Positions 1 to 5,420 are shown, counted from the first letter of the stretch. The stretch: DNA of 6,612 nucleotides from JBCDCU01 sp039180865 (GCA_039180865.1 JBCDCZ010000254.1:1-6612); one strand, 5' to 3'. A program made the numbers and translations. Notes: generated by a model from the letters alone, not told the origin.

Positions 1-87
1 ATTATTATTAAAAAATATTTATAATAACTAAAAATTTTCGGTTCTTTTATCAAACAGGTTATTGGTAATAATAATGTAAATGCTGAA

Positions 88-342
88 TTGAAGGCAGAGC
101 ATTTTGCAAAAAATTTTCTGGCAGATAATTATACAACAATGGTTTTTTCTAAAATAGTCATTGGATTTGCATTTATTTATATTTTGTTTGGTGTTATTTC
201 AGGATTATACAATCCACCACTGCATATATATAGCGCATCAGCTGCGGGTATTTTTGCAATATTAATGATGAACAGACGAGGGAAAAAAATGAAAGATATT
301 CAAAGTATAGACAAATATAATTATTCAGAAAAAGTTGATTAA
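88..342 (+). CDS. Small two-helix membrane protein, holin-like, atypical start
   Basis: An 84-residue product if read from the TTG at 88. Two hydrophobic segments are visible, about residues 19-41 and 48-66, separated by a short turn containing NPP. A basic stretch (NRRGKKMK) and a polar tail follow, so a hairpin with both ends in the cytoplasm is likely. Small size, two helices and a place just upstream of terminase genes resemble phage holins, since lysis genes precede terminase in P22- and lambda-type phages; no signature motif was recognised. No Shine-Dalgarno lies before 88. The reading frame stays open back to a stop at 25-27, and that extension (residues such as IFGSFIKQVIGN) reads like genuine protein, so the true start may be a rare ATT at 34, or the original start codon may be lost. 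ATG 139 is an internal alternative that would truncate the first helix. The gene is far more AT-rich than everything downstream, suggesting separate acquisition. It is probably a real gene; its function is unknown. Confidence 0.5.
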   Translation: MKAEHFAKNFLADNYTTMVFSKIVIGFAFIYILFGVISGLYNPPLHIYSASAAGIFAILMMNRRGKKMKDIQSIDKYNYSEKVD

Positions 343-507
343 TTGTTTTCTATGTGAGGTGGTTTTTTCAACGCCTCTGTTAACATCAGAATTCGTCACT
401 ATCAGGCCTCGATCGTAAACCGCACTTACAGAAAGGCTGCGAGCAGCGTCCTGCCTTTCAATATCACACGGCGCAACATCTCTCAGTACACAACCGCTCC
501 GCAAATC
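343..507. other. Intergenic stretch without a recognisable gene
   Basis: All forward frames are short and the reverse open frame has no family-like sequence. Visible structure is limited to an 8-bp palindrome TGTTAACA at 378-385 and a weak inverted repeat, GAGGTG with CGCCTC, flanking a T-rich loop near 356-377. The latter is not followed by a T-run on the + strand, so it is not called as a terminator. Base composition shifts here from the AT-rich left end to more balanced DNA. The stretch ends where the 412-bp repeat begins. Confidence 0.5.
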
Positions 508-516
508 CCACACCGT

Positions 517-544
517 TTTACATGCGCGTGACTCACCGTATTAT
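517..544 (+). promoter_or_regulatory. Sigma70-like promoter, module 1
   Basis: A -35 hexamer TTTACA (517-522), a 16-bp spacer and a -10 hexamer TATTAT (539-544), one mismatch from consensus in each. The predicted start is near A551. The spacer holds a short palindrome centred on TGACTCA (529-535). A hairpin terminator begins only about 21 nt after the predicted start. The same arrangement recurs at +412 and +824, which supports it as a real element. No activity data can be read from sequence. Confidence 0.62.
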
Positions 545-571
545 GGCGATATTGACGATACAGCCAGAATT

Positions 572-599
572 GCGCCTTCGGAAACGAGGGCGTTTTTTT
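572..599 (+). terminator. Intrinsic terminator, module 1
   Basis: A 9-bp stem (572-580 with 585-593) closes a GAAA loop and is followed by an uninterrupted T-run ending at 599. The outer pair is G-U. Compared with module 2, a G-to-A change at 587 turns a U-G wobble into a U-A pair, so the fold is kept. It would stop transcripts from module 1's own promoter after about 49 nt, as well as readthrough from the AT-rich gene upstream. Confidence 0.8.
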
Positions 600-693
600 C
601 AATAGGCGGTTTGTAACCGCTCGAGCCTATGATCAATGCTGCAGGAAGGACGGTGAATCGCCCTGGCTCAGGACTACATACTTATGAGTATTT

Positions 694-699
694 GAGGAG
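694..699 (+). promoter_or_regulatory. Shine-Dalgarno site deciding the TTG start at 709
   Basis: GAGGAG lies nine bases before the TTG at 709, an ideal position; no ATG or GTG exists in that frame because a stop at 685-687 closes it. The second copy has the weaker GAAGAG at 1106-1111. A four-codon ORF (684-695, ATG AGT ATT TGA), kept in both copies, ends inside this site, so its translation could be coupled to the small gene. Confidence 0.6.
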
Positions 700-708
700 C
701 TATCGGCA

Positions 709-918
709 TTGGAAACCATATTCGAAATTGCGATTTTTTCAGGCTTCGTCGTCGTCGCCTTCATCGGCGTCTGGTGGTGGCATTCCAAACAGAAAAACCC
801 GCATGATCCGAGTAAGCTGCCCAAGGAAATGGAATACTGGGAACCGGATGCGGACCCAGACAAAGTCAAAAAAGCACAAGATGTTGGAAGTGACCCGAAC
901 AATAACGATTGGCATTGA
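709..918 (+). CDS. 69-aa single-pass membrane microprotein, copy 1
   Basis: A 69-residue protein starting at TTG with a good ribosome binding site. One hydrophobic segment spans about residues 4-24 and ends in three tryptophans (22-24). A basic patch HSKQK follows, and then a proline-, aspartate- and asparagine-rich polar tail ending in tryptophan-histidine. Positive charge after the helix predicts an outside N-terminus and a cytoplasmic tail of about 45 residues. I do not recognise the family. A role in lysis (holin or pinholin-like), membrane interference or superinfection exclusion is possible from size and place only. The gene lies between two promoter-terminator modules and has no closer promoter, so its expression should need readthrough of the terminator ending at 599. 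An almost identical second copy follows. Synonymous changes dominate between the two, which argues that the frame is truly translated. Confidence 0.75.
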   Translation: METIFEIAIFSGFVVVAFIGVWWWHSKQKNPHDPSKLPKEMEYWEPDADPDKVKKAQDVGSDPNNNDWH

Positions 919-928
919 TCCACACCGT

Positions 929-956
929 TTGACGTGCGGGTGACTCACCGTATTAT
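929..956 (+). promoter_or_regulatory. Sigma70-like promoter, module 2, with palindromic operator candidate
   Basis: TTGACG (929-934), a 16-bp spacer, then TATTAT (951-956): the same architecture as modules 1 and 3. The spacer contains a perfect palindrome GGTGA-C-TCACC (939-949), well placed for a repressor or an antiterminator to contact. The predicted start is near A963. A second TTGACG occurs just inside the transcribed region (964-969), conserved in all three modules. The region reads as the best match to consensus of the three. Confidence 0.68.
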
Positions 957-983
957 GCCCATATTGACGATACAGTCAGAATT

Positions 984-1011
984 GCGCCTTCGGAAACGGG
1001 GGCGCTTTTTT
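984..1011 (+). terminator. Intrinsic terminator, module 2
   Basis: A complete 9-bp stem, 984-992 with 997-1005, includes two U-G pairs and closes a GAAA loop. Six T residues follow (1006-1011). It lies downstream of the first microprotein gene (stop at 918) and directly after promoter 2, so it can end both the gene-1 transcript and a 49-nt RNA from promoter 2. Confidence 0.85.
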
Positions 1012-1120
1012 CGTTAGGTGGTTTGTAACCGCTCGAGACTACGATCAATGCTGCAGGAAGGACGGTGAATCGTCCTGGTTCAGGACTACATACTTATGAG
1101 TATTTGAAGAGCTATCGACA

Positions 1121-1330
1121 TTGGAAACGATATTCGAAATTGCGATTTTTTCAGGCTTCGTCGTCGTCGCATTCATCGGCGTCTGGTGGTGGCATTCCAA
1201 ACAGAAAAACCCGCATGATCCGAGTAAGCTGCCCAAGGAAATGAAATACTGGGAACCTGATGCGGACCCAGACAAAGTCAAAAAAGCACAAGATGTTGGA
1301 AGTGACCCGAACAATAACGATTGGCATTGA
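1121..1330 (+). CDS. 69-aa single-pass membrane microprotein, copy 2
   Basis: This is the second copy of the gene at 709, 412 bp downstream. It differs at four bases, three of them synonymous (codons 3, 17 and 46) and one giving Glu42 to Lys. The helix, the tryptophan triplet and the polar tail are identical. The start is again TTG, but the Shine-Dalgarno is the weaker GAAGAG and the leader upstream forms stronger hairpins (1059-1086), so the two copies may be translated at different rates. The gene is followed directly by the third promoter-terminator module. Function is unknown; keeping two intact copies may simply be recent duplication or may raise dosage. Confidence 0.75.
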   Translation: METIFEIAIFSGFVVVAFIGVWWWHSKQKNPHDPSKLPKEMKYWEPDADPDKVKKAQDVGSDPNNNDWH

Positions 1331-1340
1331 TCCACACCGT

Positions 1341-1368
1341 TTGACTTGCGGGTGACTCATCGTATTAT
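1341..1368 (+). promoter_or_regulatory. Sigma70-like promoter, module 3, nearest to the late operon
   Basis: TTGACT (1341-1346), a 16-bp spacer and TATTAT (1363-1368). The palindrome in the spacer is reduced to TGACTCA (1353-1359). The predicted start is near A1375. This is the closest recognisable promoter to the terminase gene at 1550; the intervening 1424-1549 shows no convincing alternative. If it drives the head genes, its transcripts must pass the terminator ending at 1423. Confidence 0.63.
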
Positions 1369-1395
1369 GCAGATATTGACGATACAGTCAGAAGT

Positions 1396-1423
1396 GCGCC
1401 TTCGGAAACTGGGGCGCTTTTTT
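1396..1423 (+). terminator. Intrinsic terminator, module 3
   Basis: The stem is 1396-1404 with 1409-1417 around a GAAA loop, with one C-T mismatch near the loop, then six T residues (1418-1423). It is the last terminator seen before a head operon of more than 5 kb, so it is either a boundary between transcription units or a regulated stop. Confidence 0.78.
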
Positions 1424-1432
1424 GTTGGGCGT

Positions 1433-1500
1433 TTCCAAAAGCTTCCGCGCGACTAAGAGCAGCGCGCGGACGAGCGACGCGGCGCTGCCGTCCCCAAAAA
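1433..1500. other. Repeat-rich non-coding stretch before terS, candidate packaging site
   Basis: A 7-bp inverted repeat GCAGCGC (1459-1465) and GCGCTGC (1482-1488) is separated by 16 bp that contain further GCG and GACG repeats. The whole is flanked by two direct copies of CCAAAAGCT-type sequence, about 1435-1443 and 1494-1503 (the second has one extra A). Packaging-initiation (pac or cos) sites commonly lie within or beside the terminase small-subunit gene, which starts at 1550. The assignment rests on position and symmetry only. Confidence 0.3.
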
Positions 1501-1549
1501 GCTCGATTTACTTCACACTCCATTAGCTCCCTCAGAGAAAGGCCGACCC

Positions 1550-1921
1550 ATGCCGAAGACCGGCCGTCCGTCGGCCTATGAGCCCACATTCTGCGAGCGG
1601 GTGATCGCGCTCGGCAAGGAAGGGATGAGCCCAGCGGAGATTGCAAGCGACCTCGGTGTTGCGCGCTCCACCATGCTCGGTTGGGCCGCAAAGCATGATG
1701 CTTTCGCCGATGCTCTCGATCAGGCGCACAATGAGGCTCAAGCCTGGTGGGAGCGCAAGGGCCGCGAAGGGCTCGACGCAACCCGCTTTCAGGCGACCTT
1801 ATGGAAGAAGATCATGGAAGCGCGGTTTCGCGAGGATTACACCGAAAAGCGGGAAGTCGCGGTTACCGGCACCGTCGCCATCAACCTGATCGATCATTTT
1901 GACGGTACAGATCCCGAATGA
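1550..1921 (+). CDS. Phage terminase small subunit
   Basis: A 123-residue DNA-recognition subunit of the packaging motor. It opens with a GRPSAYEPTFCERV segment (residues 5-18) typical of Sf6-like small terminases. A helix-turn-helix candidate follows at about residues 25-48 (MSPAEIASDLGVARSTMLGW), then a tryptophan- and charge-rich oligomerisation region and a short C-terminal tail. The start ATG has AGAGAAAGG at 1534-1542, about seven bases upstream. Length is normal for the family. The gene lies immediately before the large subunit, with a 23-bp overlap, as expected for TerS. The DNA it binds may be the repeat-rich stretch at 1433-1500 or within its own gene; this cannot be told from sequence. 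A generic HTH regulator is the alternative, but context makes TerS much more likely. Confidence 0.87.
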   Translation: MPKTGRPSAYEPTFCERVIALGKEGMSPAEIASDLGVARSTMLGWAAKHDAFADALDQAHNEAQAWWERKGREGLDATRFQATLWKKIMEARFREDYTEKREVAVTGTVAINLIDHFDGTDPE

Positions 1922-3251
1922 CTGGCAGCCGCGGGGCTACCAGCGGCGGCTTTATAATTCCTTCGGTCACGGCAAGCGCTATCAGCGTGGGTCCGTCATC
2001 TGGCACCGGCGGGCGGGGAAGGGCTCTACCGTCTTCAATCTGACGGCGCGCGACATGTTCAAGCGCACCGGCACTTATTGGCATCTCTTTCCGGAACAGG
2101 CGCAGGCGCGCCGGGCGATCTGGAACGGGATCGACAAGACGGGCCGTCGGATCATTGACCAGTTTCTGCCGCCCTCCGTGCGCCGCCGGATTTCAAGCCA
2201 GGAAATGCTGATTGAGACCGTGACGGGCTCGGTCTGGCAGATGGCGGGATCCGATAATTACGACTCGCTTGTGGGCTCCAACCCGGTCGGAGTCGTCTTC
2301 GATGAATGGCCGCTCGCCGATCCGCAGGCGCTTGAATATATCCGCCCGATCCTGCGCGAAAACGATGGCTGGATGCTTTTTATCGGCACGCCGCGCGGGC
2401 GGAACCACGCCTACAGGACCCATGTGATGGCCCAGAAGAACGACGACTGGTTCGACGAAATTCTGACCTATCGCGACACCGGCGTTTTGACGGAAGAAGA
2501 TATTCAGGCGGAACGCGCGGAAGGCATGTCGGAGTCAAAGATCGAGCAGGAATTCCTCTGTTCCTTTGAGGCGGAAGCCGACGAGCAATTCATCCCGACC
2601 GAATTGGTCGCCCGCGCGCAGATCCAGGATGCGTTTTCAACGAGTGCCGATCCGATGGTGATCGGTGTCGATGTGGCCCGTTTCGGTGACGACAAGACGG
2701 TGATTTATCCGCGCCGGGGCCGCGATGCGCGAACGATGCCGTTCGAAGTCTATTCCGCGCTCGACACAATGCAGGTCGCAGCCCGCGTGGCAGAAGCGAT
2801 CAACCGCTACAGCGCCGATCAGGTGTTCATCGATGAAGGCGCTATGGGGGCAGGGGTCGTGGACCGGCTTTATCAGCTCGGCTTTACCGAGGTGCTTGGC
2901 GTCAATTTCGGGGCGGTATCAGACCGCGCGATCAATGAAAAGGGCGCTTTAGCCTCCAACAAACGCTCGGAAATGTGGGCGATCTTACGCGAATGGCTGA
3001 AAGGACCAGCTGCACTTCCCGATGACGACCGTCTGGCTTTTGAGCTTCTGGCTCCAAACTATTCGTACGATGCCAACAACGCCGTCGTCCTCGAGAAAAA
3101 AGCGGACATGAAGAAACGCGGCGTGGCGAGCCCGGATATCGCCGACGCGCTGGCGCTCACCTTTGCCTATCCGGTGGTGGCGCATGCCATCCGGGACGCT
3201 GAAGACGAGCGTGAAGACGAGAATTACGATCCAATATGGGAAACAAGCTGA
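1899..3251 (+). CDS. Phage terminase large subunit (ATPase-nuclease)
   Basis: A 450-residue DNA-packaging motor that pumps DNA into the procapsid and cuts it. The ATPase domain shows a Walker A motif HRRAGKGS at residues 36-43 (Lys41), Walker B VVFDE at 132-136 with catalytic Glu136, and a coupling motif IGTPRGRN at 162-169. The RNase H-like nuclease domain shows acidic residues in GVDVARFGDD (Asp258), FIDEGAMGAG (Asp312) and PDIADALALTFA (Asp413, Asp416). All key residues are present and length is normal. The start is a TTG inside terS with no clear Shine-Dalgarno; a stop at 1887-1889 leaves only TTG or rare ATT/ATC codons, so translation is probably coupled to terS. It overlaps the next gene by 16 bp. 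Confidence 0.97.
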   Translation: MTVQIPNDWQPRGYQRRLYNSFGHGKRYQRGSVIWHRRAGKGSTVFNLTARDMFKRTGTYWHLFPEQAQARRAIWNGIDKTGRRIIDQFLPPSVRRRISSQEMLIETVTGSVWQMAGSDNYDSLVGSNPVGVVFDEWPLADPQALEYIRPILRENDGWMLFIGTPRGRNHAYRTHVMAQKNDDWFDEILTYRDTGVLTEEDIQAERAEGMSESKIEQEFLCSFEAEADEQFIPTELVARAQIQDAFSTSADPMVIGVDVARFGDDKTVIYPRRGRDARTMPFEVYSALDTMQVAARVAEAINRYSADQVFIDEGAMGAGVVDRLYQLGFTEVLGVNFGAVSDRAINEKGALASNKRSEMWAILREWLKGPAALPDDDRLAFELLAPNYSYDANNAVVLEKKADMKKRGVASPDIADALALTFAYPVVAHAIRDAEDEREDENYDPIWETS

Positions 3252-3436
3252 TGTGCTTTTTTGGTGGTGGAAGTAAGGCTGAAAAGCCGAAACAATTTCA
3301 GACGGCGCAGGAACCTTTACGCCGCGAAAGTTCGGGAAAGCCGAACAAGCGCGGGCGGCGCGGAACGGCGCTGACGGCGGGCTCGGCAATCCAGTCCGAT
3401 AGTACGTCCGGCAAAAAAACGGCGCTCGGCACCTGA
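3236..3436 (+). CDS. Small basic Gly/Lys/Arg-rich protein between terminase and portal
   Basis: A 66-residue protein. The N-terminus MGNKLMCFFGGGSK is followed by a basic, low-complexity, probably disordered region with many Lys, Arg, Ser and Gly. The ATG at 3236 lies within the end of the terminase gene, and its stop overlaps the portal start by one base (TGATG), so the frame is fitted tightly into the operon, which is the main evidence that it is translated. I recall similar short CFGGG-type proteins beside head-tail connector genes in other podovirus-like phages, but no function is assigned. The Cys-Phe-Phe-Gly-Gly-Gly start could bind a partner protein; that is speculation. Confidence 0.6.
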   Translation: MGNKLMCFFGGGSKAEKPKQFQTAQEPLRRESSGKPNKRGRRGTALTAGSAIQSDSTSGKKTALGT

Positions 3437-5088
3437 TGCGCGCAGAGGACAAGATCCGCGCGCTCAATGTGCGGCAGCAAAGCACGGATCGCCAATATCA
3501 GGATGTCCGCCCGATCTTTCAGGAAATCCGCGATGCGATGCTCCCGACGCGCGGGCGGTTTTCCGTCGGTGAAGAGCGCCGGGGAACCGGCGTCAACAAG
3601 CGGATCATCGATAATGCGGCACGGCGCGGCGTCAGAATCCTGCGTTCCGGCCTGAAAGCGGGGATGACCTCGCCGTCGAGACCCTGGTTCCGGCTTGGCC
3701 CGCATGACCGCGCGATCATGAACGAGCCAGGCGTCCAGCAATTTTATGCTGACGCACAAGAGCTTATGTTCGAGGTCTTTCGCGGCTCCAACATCTATTC
3801 GATGTTCGACCACGCCTATACCGATCTGGCGCTTTTCGGCACCTTCGGCGGGCTCATTATGGGCGACTTTGAGGATGTGATTAGAACGCAGACCTTCCCG
3901 GTCGGATCTTTCTCGATTGCGGAAAATGAGCGCGACGAGGTCGATGTCATGCACTGGGGTGCGATGATGACGGCGGAACAGATCGTCGGGCGCTGGGGTC
4001 CGGAGAACGTCTCGAACGAGGTCTACCGGGCATATAAGAACAATACGTTGCGCCAGCCTTTCGAGGTCTGCTTTGCGGTAGAGCCAAGGCGCAAGCGCGA
4101 TCCAATGTCGAAGCTCAAGACCGACATGCCGGTTGCCTTCTTCGCCTGGGAAAAGAGCGCAACGTCGACGCTTCTGGAAGAAGGTGGGTTTGAGACGGAA
4201 AACGTCCTCGCGCCGCGCTGGGAAACGATGGCAGGCGAAGTCTGGGCGACGAACTGGCCGGCGCTTGAGGCGCTTGGCGATACGATCCAGTTGCAGGTTC
4301 AGCACCGTGATAAGGCGCAGGCGATCCAGTATTCCTATAAGCCGCCGATGATTGCGCAGGCTGGTCTGAAGAAGCGGTTCAGAAACATTCCGGGCGGCGT
4401 GACAACGCTGAATACGACAGATCTGCAGCGCGGCGGCCTCAGGCCAGCCGTGGAAGTCAGACCCGACGTGACCGCACTTCTGGGCGACATTAACGAGACG
4501 CGCCAGAGGATACGGGAATCCTTTTTTGAAGATCTCTTCCTTCTGATTTCGAACGACACGCGCTCCAATATTACGGCGACCGAGATTGCCGCGCGTCAGG
4601 AGGAAAAGCTTCTGGTGCTCGGCCCGGTTCTGGAAAGCCTCGACAGGGGCCTTCTTCACCCGGTGATCCAGGCGACTTTCCATTATATGCAAGAGGCGGG
4701 GCTCTTACCTGAACCACCGGCCGTCCTTGAAGGAACGCCGGTCAAGGTTGAATATATCTCGCTTCTTGCTCAGGCGCAGAAAGCGGTCGGTGTCGCCGCG
4801 ATTGAACGGACAATCGGCTTTATCGGCTCGCTCGCGCAGGTGAACCCGGAAGTAATCGACAATCTCAATCCGGACGAGACCTTGCGGGAATTCGTCGGTC
4901 AGGTCGGCCCGCCACCCAATATGCTGCGTGACAAAGATGAAGTTGCCGCGATACGTGAAAGCCGGGCGGAGCAGGAACAGACGCGGGAAGTGCTCGGTCA
5001 GGCTGAACCCCTTGCCAATGCCGCGAAGCTCATTTCGGAAGCCAATCAGCGCGGACAGGAAGGTCTTGCGAGGGCTGTGCCCCTATGA
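3436..5088 (+). CDS. Portal protein, T7-type head-tail connector
   Basis: A 550-residue portal subunit, expected to form the twelve-part ring at one capsid vertex through which TerL packages DNA and to which the short tail attaches. Family features of head-tail connector proteins (the Head-tail_con family) are visible: an N-terminal helix with RPIFQEIRDAMLPTRGRF, then a segment with AARRGVRILRSGLKAGMTSPSRPWF near residues 62-86. The region around Trp274 (NWPALEALGD) matches the usual position of the conserved YGRSPAxxALPD-type segment. The signature TATE lies at residues 380-383, followed by a long helix. A charged, glutamine-rich C-terminal helix follows from about 495. Length fits the family. 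It shares one base with the gene before it and ATGA (5085-5088) with the gene after, which implies coupled translation. Confidence 0.94.
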   Translation: MRAEDKIRALNVRQQSTDRQYQDVRPIFQEIRDAMLPTRGRFSVGEERRGTGVNKRIIDNAARRGVRILRSGLKAGMTSPSRPWFRLGPHDRAIMNEPGVQQFYADAQELMFEVFRGSNIYSMFDHAYTDLALFGTFGGLIMGDFEDVIRTQTFPVGSFSIAENERDEVDVMHWGAMMTAEQIVGRWGPENVSNEVYRAYKNNTLRQPFEVCFAVEPRRKRDPMSKLKTDMPVAFFAWEKSATSTLLEEGGFETENVLAPRWETMAGEVWATNWPALEALGDTIQLQVQHRDKAQAIQYSYKPPMIAQAGLKKRFRNIPGGVTTLNTTDLQRGGLRPAVEVRPDVTALLGDINETRQRIRESFFEDLFLLISNDTRSNITATEIAARQEEKLLVLGPVLESLDRGLLHPVIQATFHYMQEAGLLPEPPAVLEGTPVKVEYISLLAQAQKAVGVAAIERTIGFIGSLAQVNPEVIDNLNPDETLREFVGQVGPPPNMLRDKDEVAAIRESRAEQEQTREVLGQAEPLANAAKLISEANQRGQEGLARAVPL

Positions 5089-5420
5089 GTTCAGAGACCA
5101 ACGAAGCCGATCAGGTCCAGGCAAAGCTTGAGGCCGATATTCAACTTGCCTGGCAGGGGCTTCTTGCCCAGGAGGCGGGACGTCTCATCGTCTGGTCGAT
5201 CCTCGAAAAGTGTCACCTCTTCGAGACGACTTATACCGGCAATGCGGCGAGCAACTTCCTCGAAGGCGAGCGCTCGATCGGACTGAAAATCCTGCAGGAT
5301 TACGTGCTTCCGGCGGGCATGACGAAATTCACGAAAATCTTGGAAGAAGCTGAAGAGCGCGAGGCGCGGATCGCCCGTGCGCTTGAAGAAGAGGACAAGG
5401 ATGAGAACTCAGACACTTAA
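5085..5420 (+). CDS. Bbp19-like small phage protein
   Basis: A 111-residue, acidic, mostly helical protein. The segment GRLIVWSILEKCHLF (about residues 32-46) and the segment around NFLEGERSIGLKIL (57-70) match my memory of the Bbp19 family of Bordetella phage BPP-1 and relatives, which is encoded beside portal and scaffold genes. The C-terminus is a highly charged Glu/Arg/Lys helix that could form a coiled coil. Start ATG 5085 overlaps the portal stop by four bases; the downstream gene starts 20 bp before this stop. It is probably a virion or head-assembly accessory protein. The exact function is not established by sequence. Confidence 0.72.
   Translation: MSSETNEADQVQAKLEADIQLAWQGLLAQEAGRLIVWSILEKCHLFETTYTGNAASNFLEGERSIGLKILQDYVLPAGMTKFTKILEEAEEREARIARALEEEDKDENSDT

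Larger units (their letters stand above)
508..1432. repeat. 412-bp tandem repeat, about 2.25 copies
   Basis: Position p matches p+412 with no gaps from 508 to about 1011, then through both copies of the 69-codon gene, and again for a partial third copy. Units are roughly 508-919, 920-1331 and 1332-1432. The partial third unit carries only the promoter and terminator part, and similarity fades at about 1423-1432. The left edge of similarity falls two bases after the position equivalent to the small gene's stop codon, so the repeat junctions are gene boundaries. Aligning by eye, units 1 and 2 differ at about 17 of the 200 non-coding positions before the small gene but at only 4 of 210 within it. 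Arrangement is module-gene-module-gene-module. Unequal recombination between two flanking modules is a plausible origin. Confidence 0.93.

Noticed and set aside
356..377. Inverted repeat GAGGTG/CGCCTC as a terminator for the AT-rich gene
   Set aside because: The T-run is in the loop rather than after the stem, and the stem is short with a wobble pair.
325..513. Reverse 62-codon frame in the gap between the AT-rich gene and the repeat
   Set aside because: It has no Shine-Dalgarno and no family resemblance, and it runs into the end of the forward membrane gene.
629..943. Forward 104-codon and reverse 96- and 69-codon frames over the repeat units
   Set aside because: The forward 104-codon frame starts from an ATG absent in the second repeat copy (ATG 629 is ACG there). 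The reverse frames recur only because the DNA is duplicated. The 69-codon forward frame has the Shine-Dalgarno and the synonymous-change pattern.
508..1432. CRISPR array, or a diversity-generating retroelement as in BPP-1-type phages
   Set aside because: The repeat unit is 412 bp and contains a gene, so it is not CRISPR. Copy differences are not concentrated at adenines and there is no reverse transcriptase in the window.
508..1432. Insertion sequence or attachment-site duplication as the source of the repeat
   Set aside because: There is no transposase, no terminal inverted repeats, no target-site duplication and no tRNA or integrase next to it.
1365..1781. Reverse-strand open frame of 138 codons across terS and its upstream region
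   Set aside because: Arg/Ala-rich shadow sequence; it crosses the third module and the terS gene with no recognisable domain.
3298..4692. Long reverse-strand open frame of 464 codons opposite the portal gene
   Set aside because: It is antisense to a clear portal gene, its product is rich in Arg, His and Leu with no family pattern, and it follows from the GC-rich codon bias of the forward gene.
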